Shown: positions 59,585-64,000 of the stretch, in pieces
Position numbering within the stretch: position 1 is the stretch's first letter
Layout of the letters: every line of letters begins with the position of its first letter
Assembly: GCF_011745145.1 (NCBI RefSeq)
Contig: NZ_CP050191.1
Coordinates: 1,267,991-1,331,990, forward strand
Direction: 5' to 3'
From: Mycobacterium sp. DL440
GTDB taxonomy: Bacteria; Actinomycetota; Actinomycetes; Mycobacteriales; Mycobacteriaceae
DNA: 64,000 nucleotides
The notes under the pieces: generated by a model
Seen by the model: the letters and a program-made list of their open reading frames with translations, nothing else
What the model was told of the DNA's origin: nothing
The model's database searches: none
Translations under genes and position numbers: made by a program

Positions 59585-61096
59585 ATGTCTGTCGCTACCG
59601 CTGAACTCGTTGACTACGACGACGTCATCGCCACCTATGAGCCCGTGATGGGCATGGAGGTACACGTCGAGCTGTCAACGGCCACCAAGATGTTCTGCGG
59701 CTGCGCCAACCAGTTCGGAGCCGAGCCCAACACGCTCGTCTGCCCGGTGTGCCTGGGGCTGCCCGGTTCGCTGCCGGTGCTCAACGAGGCGGCGGTCGAG
59801 TCGGCGATCCGCATCGGCCTGGCGCTCAACTGCGATATCGCGCCGTGGGGCCGGTTCGCCCGGAAGAACTACTTCTATCCCGACCAACCGAAGAACTACC
59901 AGATCTCGCAGTACGACGAGCCGATCGCGGTCAACGGCTATCTCGACGTGCCGCTCGACGATGGCACCACCTTTCGCGTGGAGATCGAGCGTGCGCACAT
60001 GGAGGAGGACACCGGCAAGCTGACCCACCTGGGCAGCGATACCGGCCGCATCGCGGGTGCGACGACCTCGCTCGCTGATTTCAATCGTGCCGGCGTTCCG
60101 CTCGTCGAGATCGTCACCAGGCCCATTGAGGGGACCGGGGCACGCGCACCGGAGATCGCCCGCGCCTATGTCACGGCACTGCGCGACCTGCTGCGCGGCC
60201 TGGGTGTATCGGATGTGCGGATGGACCAGGGATCGATGCGGTGTGACGCGAACCTGTCCCTCAAGTCGGTCGGCGCTGCCGAGTTCGGCACCCGCACCGA
60301 GACCAAGAACGTGAACTCACTCAAGAGCGTCGAGGTGGCGGTCCGGTACGAAATGCGCCGTCAGGCAGCAGTTCTCAATGCCGGTGGCACGGTGACGCAG
60401 GAGACGCGGCATTTTCACGAGGACGGCTACACGTCGCCCGGCCGCAGCAAGGAGACCGCGGAGGACTACCGGTACTTTCCCGAGCCCGACCTTGAGCCTG
60501 TCGCCCCCGCCGCGGAGCTCGTCGAACGCCTGCGCAAGACCATCCCTGAGCTGCCGTGGTTGGCGCGCAAGCGGATTCAGCAGGATTGGGGTGTCTCCGA
60601 CGAGGTGATGCGTGATCTGGTCAACGCCGGCGCGGTGGAGTTGGTGGCCGCCACCGTCGAGCAAGGCGCCTCCAGTGGGGCTGCCCGCGCCTGGTGGGGC
60701 AACTTCCTGGTGCAGAAGGCGAATGAGTCCGAGGTCGAGCTGGAGGGGCTGCCTATCACCCCGGCCCAGGTGGCCGCCGTTGTCAAGCTCGTCGACGAGG
60801 GCAAGCTGTCCAACAAGCTGGCCCGCCAGGTCATCGAGGGAGTGCTGGCCGGTGAGGGTGAGCCCGAGCAGGTGATGACCGACCGGGGCTTGGCGCTCGT
60901 GCGCGACGACTCGGTGATCCAGGCCGCCATTGATAAAGCGCTCGAGGCTCAGCCCGACGTCGCGGACAAGATCCGCGGCGGCAAGATCCAGGCCGCCGGG
61001 GCGATCGTCGGCGCGGTGATGAAGGCGACCAAGGGCTCGGCCGACGCGGCCCGGGTGCGCGAGTTGGTGCTGGCCGCCTGCGGCCAGAGCGGGTAA
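59585..61096 (+). CDS. gatB: Asp-tRNA(Asn)/Glu-tRNA(Gln) amidotransferase subunit B
   Basis: A 503-residue GatB subunit, the kinase/transamidase that activates the misacylated tRNA carboxylate with ATP and accepts ammonia from GatA. GMEVHVEL opens the cradle domain; Cys38, Cys40, Cys53 and Cys56 (MFCGC, LVCPVC) form the zinc site, and [26 protein letters not shown] and [11 protein letters not shown] are signature blocks. The helical domain and C-terminal YqeY-like tail ([20 protein letters not shown]) are complete. It is convergent with a TetR gene 9 bases downstream. Confidence 0.97.
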   Translation: MSVATAELVDYDDVIATYEPVMGMEVHVELSTATKMFCGCANQFGAEPNTLVCPVCLGLPGSLPVLNEAAVESAIRIGLALNCDIAPWGRFARKNYFYPDQPKNYQISQYDEPIAVNGYLDVPLDDGTTFRVEIERAHMEEDTGKLTHLGSDTGRIAGATTSLADFNRAGVPLVEIVTRPIEGTGARAPEIARAYVTALRDLLRGLGVSDVRMDQGSMRCDANLSLKSVGAAEFGTRTETKNVNSLKSVEVAVRYEMRRQAAVLNAGGTVTQETRHFHEDGYTSPGRSKETAEDYRYFPEPDLEPVAPAAELVERLRKTIPELPWLARKRIQQDWGVSDEVMRDLVNAGAVELVAATVEQGASSGAARAWWGNFLVQKANESEVELEGLPITPAQVAAVVKLVDEGKLSNKLARQVIEGVLAGEGEPEQVMTDRGLALVRDDSVIQAAIDKALEAQPDVADKIRGGKIQAAGAIVGAVMKATKGSADAARVRELVLAACGQSG

Positions 61097-61105
61097 GCCC
61101 GCCCG

Positions 61106-61735
61106 TCAACTCACCGTGCGGGCGAACATCGTCATCGCCGCAGCGGCATATTGTTCGAGCCGTTCGCGCGGGTAGCTGGCCGGGTCATGCACTGCCAGGC
61201 GGCCCAACATCTCGGCGAACGACAGCAAGGTGTGGCCGAGAAGCTCGGGATCCAGTTCAGAAAACCGGGGATCCACCGCGATGCCTGCTTTCGCCATTTG
61301 CTCGACCTGCGTGAGGATCTGGTTGCGGGCGTTGCGGACCGCCGCGTGAAAGTCCCGCGGAGCGCTGTCGGGCACCGTGAGGATGAGCCGCCAGCGCGCC
61401 GGGTTCTCCAACACGCAGCGCAGGAAGCCGGTGACGGTCGCGGTGTAGGCATCTGCCGGTCCGGTTACCGAAAGGTTTTTGGGCAGGGTGGCCAGGACCT
61501 GGCTCACTCCGTGCCGATGCTCGCGGATGAGCAACGCGGTCACCAGCTCGGTGCGGGTCCGGAACGCGGTATAGAGGACGGGTTTGCCGACGCCGCCGGC
61601 CTCGGCGACTGCCTCCATCGTCAGCTCGTGCAGGGGGCAACCATGGAGCACGGTCAAGGCTGCGTCCAGCAGTTGCTCGCGCCGTTCTTCACGCGGTAGC
61701 CGCGGTGCATATCTGCGGCGCTGGCGGTCAGGCAC
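61106..61735 (-). CDS. TetR/AcrR family transcriptional regulator
   Basis: A 209-residue TetR-type regulator. The N-terminus is basic (PDRQRRRYAPRLPREERREQ), then the helix-turn-helix ELTMEAVAEAGGVGKPVLYT and AFRTRTELVTALL. GTG 61735 follows TACCAT by 7 bases, suggesting a leaderless transcript; the in-frame ATG at 61765 would add ten residues and place the nearby inverted repeat inside the coding region. It is convergent with gatB and followed upstream by a 100-base gap to lppZ, which is transcribed the same way. Target and ligand unknown; autoregulation is likely. Confidence 0.88.
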   Translation of the reverse strand: MPDRQRRRYAPRLPREERREQLLDAALTVLHGCPLHELTMEAVAEAGGVGKPVLYTAFRTRTELVTALLIREHRHGVSQVLATLPKNLSVTGPADAYTATVTGFLRCVLENPARWRLILTVPDSAPRDFHAAVRNARNQILTQVEQMAKAGIAVDPRFSELDPELLGHTLLSFAEMLGRLAVHDPASYPRERLEQYAAAAMTMFARTVS

Positions 61736-61741
61736 CCGGGT

Positions 61742-61766
61742 AATGGTACGTGATAGGCGAACCATT
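61742..61766. promoter_or_regulatory. inverted repeat over the TetR promoter
   Basis: AATGGT (61742-61747) and ACCATT (61761-61766) form a perfect 6-bp inverted repeat with a 13-base spacer; extending inwards the match weakens. One arm overlaps the -10 box TACCAT (minus strand, 61743-61748), so it is a plausible autoregulatory operator. Confidence 0.45.
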
Positions 61767-61866
61767 TCTAAGGGTGCATCATGCGCGTTGTATTCATACC
61801 GACCGGTTGGCGCGGCCGGCTCCGGTCACGCCAAAAGAGTCGATCTATAACGAAAAGTCTTGTGCC

Positions 61867-62988
61867 TCAGGTGTTGTCGGCATTACTCCGCGGGAAGCCG
61901 CCACCCTGCGGGAAGAGAGGGAAGACGACGTCGTCGAAGTTCTCGGCATCTCCGACAGTCCGGTTCACCGTCGCCCCCCACACGTTGCCGTCTGGCGAGA
62001 GCTGCAACGCCCACGCATGCCCGCGCACGTTCTCGCGGACCACCTCCGGGTCTCCGGTGACCGCACCCGTATCGGGTGCCAGTCGCACTGCGACGGTCTT
62101 CTTGGAATTGACCAGGTTGACCAACACCGTGCCCTCGAGTGCGGCGCAGCCGGCGACACCGGGCCGGTCCGGCCAGGTCCACACCGTGGACACCTTCGAG
62201 TCCTTGGTGATCCGCTGCAACCGGTCGGCACTCGGAGTGCGGTCGGTGACGTAGAGCGAGCCGTCCGATGAATCGACGCACATGCCTCCGCCGGCACCCA
62301 AGTCGCTCAGTGCCGTGGTGACCGGGGCCTGGTTGACCGTGGTGGGCTGCTCGATGCGCAGCACCTTGCCGGCCAGCGATCCGGGATCGGCGGCCAGCGC
62401 CGGGTCGCCCGCATCGCCCGTCTGCACCAACAGGGTGGTCTTGCTGGTGAATGTCAGCGACCCGGTATTGCCGGTAGCGCCCTTGGGGATGCCGGTCAGG
62501 ATCGGCTTCGGCACGTCGCCGTCGGCGATGCGGATCACCCGGTTGTCGGTCGGTGTGCTGACGTAGGCGTACATCAGCCGGTCCTGACCGTAGGTCGGCG
62601 ACAAGACGATGTCCATCAGGCCGCCGTCGCCCGACGGATCCACCGGGATCATCACTTTGACCTTCGGTTCGGCTTTCACCGACACCTGCTTGACCGCGCC
62701 GGTGAGCCGTTCGGCGACCAGGGCGGACTGGCTGTCGGGCAGCATGATCAGTCCGCTGGTGCTGTCCAGGCAGCCCTGCATCACACCCGTCGCCTTGCAT
62801 TCTTTGGGGAACGGCTTGGCCGGCAGTGGTGGCGGCGGTGGTGGTGTCGTGGTCGGCCCCGGTGCCATCTTGGGCTCAGTGGTGAAGGGCTCGGACTGGG
62901 CCGCGTCGAATCGGGCACAGCCCGACCCGACAAGCATCGCGGCACACAGAACGGCGGCCACCCCCGTCATCCGCCGGCGCGATCTCAT
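61867..62988 (-). CDS. lppZ: probable sugar-dehydrogenase-like beta-propeller lipoprotein
   Basis: A 373-residue lipoprotein matching Rv3006. The lipobox is LVGSGCARF, followed by a Pro-rich linker (TTTPPPPPPLPAKPF). The rest is a six-bladed propeller related to soluble glucose/sorbosone dehydrogenases: LVAERLTGAVKQVSV, GDGGLMDIVLSPTYGQDRLMYAYV, TLLVQTGDAGDP and HAWALQLSPDGNVWGATVN are recognisable blades. The full PQQ-binding set is not apparent, so enzymatic activity is uncertain. ATG 62988 lies 7 bases after TAATCT, a leaderless signal. It is divergent from doxX. Confidence 0.92.
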   Translation of the reverse strand: MRSRRRMTGVAAVLCAAMLVGSGCARFDAAQSEPFTTEPKMAPGPTTTPPPPPPLPAKPFPKECKATGVMQGCLDSTSGLIMLPDSQSALVAERLTGAVKQVSVKAEPKVKVMIPVDPSGDGGLMDIVLSPTYGQDRLMYAYVSTPTDNRVIRIADGDVPKPILTGIPKGATGNTGSLTFTSKTTLLVQTGDAGDPALAADPGSLAGKVLRIEQPTTVNQAPVTTALSDLGAGGGMCVDSSDGSLYVTDRTPSADRLQRITKDSKVSTVWTWPDRPGVAGCAALEGTVLVNLVNSKKTVAVRLAPDTGAVTGDPEVVRENVRGHAWALQLSPDGNVWGATVNRTVGDAENFDDVVFPLFPQGGGFPRSNADNT

Positions 62989-62995
62989 GCCCGCC

Positions 62996-63001
62996 AGATT
63001 A
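62996..63001 (-). promoter_or_regulatory. -10 box TAATCT of lppZ
   Basis: On the minus strand TAATCT ends 7 bases before the lppZ ATG, the leaderless arrangement. Confidence 0.55.
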
Positions 63002-63111
63002 CGGATTGCTCGGCAGTGCGCGCCACGTCGGGACCTCGCGTCGTACCCGTAGCAGTCCGATACCAGGCGGAAGCGCCGGGGTAAATACTCGGATCGGACC
63101 GGACTTGCACT

Positions 63112-63117
63112 TACCCT
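63112..63117 (+). promoter_or_regulatory. -10 box TACCCT of doxX
   Basis: TACCCT ends 7 bases before GTG 63125 and supports that start codon. Confidence 0.5.
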
Positions 63118-63124
63118 GGCAGCT

Positions 63125-63967
63125 GTGACCAGCCACCCACAGGACCCACAAGCCTGGCAACGACCGGGTTACTCGGACGATTCCGCCAGGCCGGCCGGGG
63201 CCAGCCTGGTCGATCCCGAAGACGACCTGCCGTCGGAGAACTACGGCGGCGACTTCGAGACCACCGCGATTCCCCGTTACGACTCGAAATCGGGCGACCA
63301 GTCGGCGTTCAGCCTGGTCGCCGACCCGGAGCCACTGCCGTACGTACAAGCCGGCGGGCCCGCCCCGATGGGGCCGTTCTCGGCCGAACCGGCCGAGATC
63401 GAGCGCGACGAGTTCGTCGACGACCGCGTCCGGGCTGCCGGCCGACGCGGCACCCAGGACCTCGGCCTGCTGATTCTGCGCGTAGCGCTCGGCGGGCTGA
63501 TGATCATCCACGGCCTGCAGAAGGCCTTCGGCTGGTGGGGCGGCCCAGGGCTGGACGGGTTCAACTCATCGCTGGACGAGATGGGCTTCAAGAACGCCGA
63601 CATCCTGACCTACGCGGCCACCGGCGGGCAGATCGCCGCCGGCGTGCTGCTGGTTCTCGGGTTGTTCACCCCCATCGCGGCTGCCGGCGCACTGGCCTAC
63701 CTGATCAACGGGGTGCTGGCCACCGCGATGGCGGCACATGAGCAGGCCCGCCTCGCCGAAGTCATCACCGACGGCACCGAATACCGGTTGATCGTCGTCG
63801 TCGCCGCGGCCGCGATCATCCTGACCGGGCCGGGACGCTACGGATTCGACGCCGGCCGCGGCTGGGCCCGGCGCCCGTTCGTCGGATCCTTCGTGGCCCT
63901 GGTGCTCGGCGTGGCCGGCGGCATCGCCATCTGGGTGCTGCTCAACGGCGGCAACCCGCTCGGCTGA
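63125..63967 (+). CDS. doxX: DoxX family membrane protein
   Basis: A 280-residue protein matching Rv3005c. The first 115 residues are hydrophilic and acidic (SHPQDPQAWQRPGYSDDSAR; VDPEDDLPSENYGG), probably a disordered cytoplasmic tail. Four membrane helices follow with the DoxX pattern: LGLLILRVALGGLMIIHGLQ, KAFGWWGGPGLDGF, then GGQIAAGVLLVLGLFTPIAA and AGALAYLINGVLATAMA. In M. tuberculosis DoxX forms a membrane-associated oxidoreductase complex with SodA and SseA that counters radical and thiol stress; those partners are not in this window. GTG 63125 follows TACCCT. The last 33 bases of the window contain nothing recognisable. Confidence 0.93.
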   Translation: MTSHPQDPQAWQRPGYSDDSARPAGASLVDPEDDLPSENYGGDFETTAIPRYDSKSGDQSAFSLVADPEPLPYVQAGGPAPMGPFSAEPAEIERDEFVDDRVRAAGRRGTQDLGLLILRVALGGLMIIHGLQKAFGWWGGPGLDGFNSSLDEMGFKNADILTYAATGGQIAAGVLLVLGLFTPIAAAGALAYLINGVLATAMAAHEQARLAEVITDGTEYRLIVVVAAAAIILTGPGRYGFDAGRGWARRPFVGSFVALVLGVAGGIAIWVLLNGGNPLG

Positions 63968-64000
63968 AACGACGCTGAACGTCGTTGAATTGTCAGGCGT

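Overview
The window is GC-rich chromosomal DNA from a mycobacterium, most likely a fast-growing Mycolicibacterium-type species. Gene content and order match a stretch I recall from Mycobacterium tuberculosis (about Rv3050c down to Rv3005c), read in the opposite direction: TetR regulator, flavin monooxygenase, nrdF2, DUF3349 protein, adhC, fecB, ctaD, serB2, ABC ATPase, NUDIX, echA17, two methyltransferases, secreted DUF3298 protein, beta-propeller lipoprotein, acyltransferase, DUF5078 protein, methylglucose lipopolysaccharide (MGLP) genes, fixA-fixB, two acyltransferases, iscS, mnmA, MetE-like protein, ligA, ACT protein, gatC-gatA, pfkA, gatB, lppZ and doxX. Assignments rest on motifs and remembered homologues; no database search was run.

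Accessory blocks interrupt this core. Bases 1-3530 hold an SDR and a SnoaL-like gene, a gutted luciferase-like monooxygenase, a TetR gene and a geranylgeranyl-reductase-family flavoprotein. Bases 7768-10640 hold an antigen-85-like esterase and an intact NtaA-type monooxygenase. Bases 16900-19600 hold a small secreted protein, a MocR regulator and a YczE-type membrane protein. Bases 27750-29900 hold an ArsR-type regulator overlapping an MFS exporter. Bases 35900-37650 hold an SDR, cupin and nitroreductase operon. Bases 42790-52430 are the largest island: a broken ArsR gene, a FadD ligase, a YjbR-like gene, glpD-glpK, and a divergent transporter, flavoprotein and IclR module whose IclR gene is frameshifted at a run of seven C. 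Bases 58300-59560 hold a divergent SDR/MarR pair, and 61100-61766 a TetR gene.

Functional themes are: respiration and redox (ctaD, fixAB, doxX, nrdF2); polymethylated polysaccharide synthesis (glucosyltransferase, GH57 protein and methyltransferase in one minus-strand group, with a second methyltransferase and an acyltransferase nearby); sulfur transfer to tRNA (iscS overlapping mnmA); glutaminyl/asparaginyl-tRNA amidation (gatC, gatA and gatB, split by pfkA and a MarR/SDR pair); DNA replication and repair (ligA); iron uptake (fecB); serine synthesis (serB2); and glycerol use (glpK-glpD).

Two regulatory patterns recur. At least thirteen genes have a TANNNT -10 box 6-8 bases before the start codon, the hallmark of leaderless mycobacterial transcripts, and this settles several GTG starts. 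Regulator genes and accessory promoters carry perfect or near-perfect palindromes; the best case is a TTGACA-18-TACAGT promoter followed by two matching 17-bp palindromes ahead of the transporter/flavoprotein operon. I saw no rRNA, tRNA, CRISPR array, insertion sequence or prophage. No unexplained gap exceeds 300 bases.
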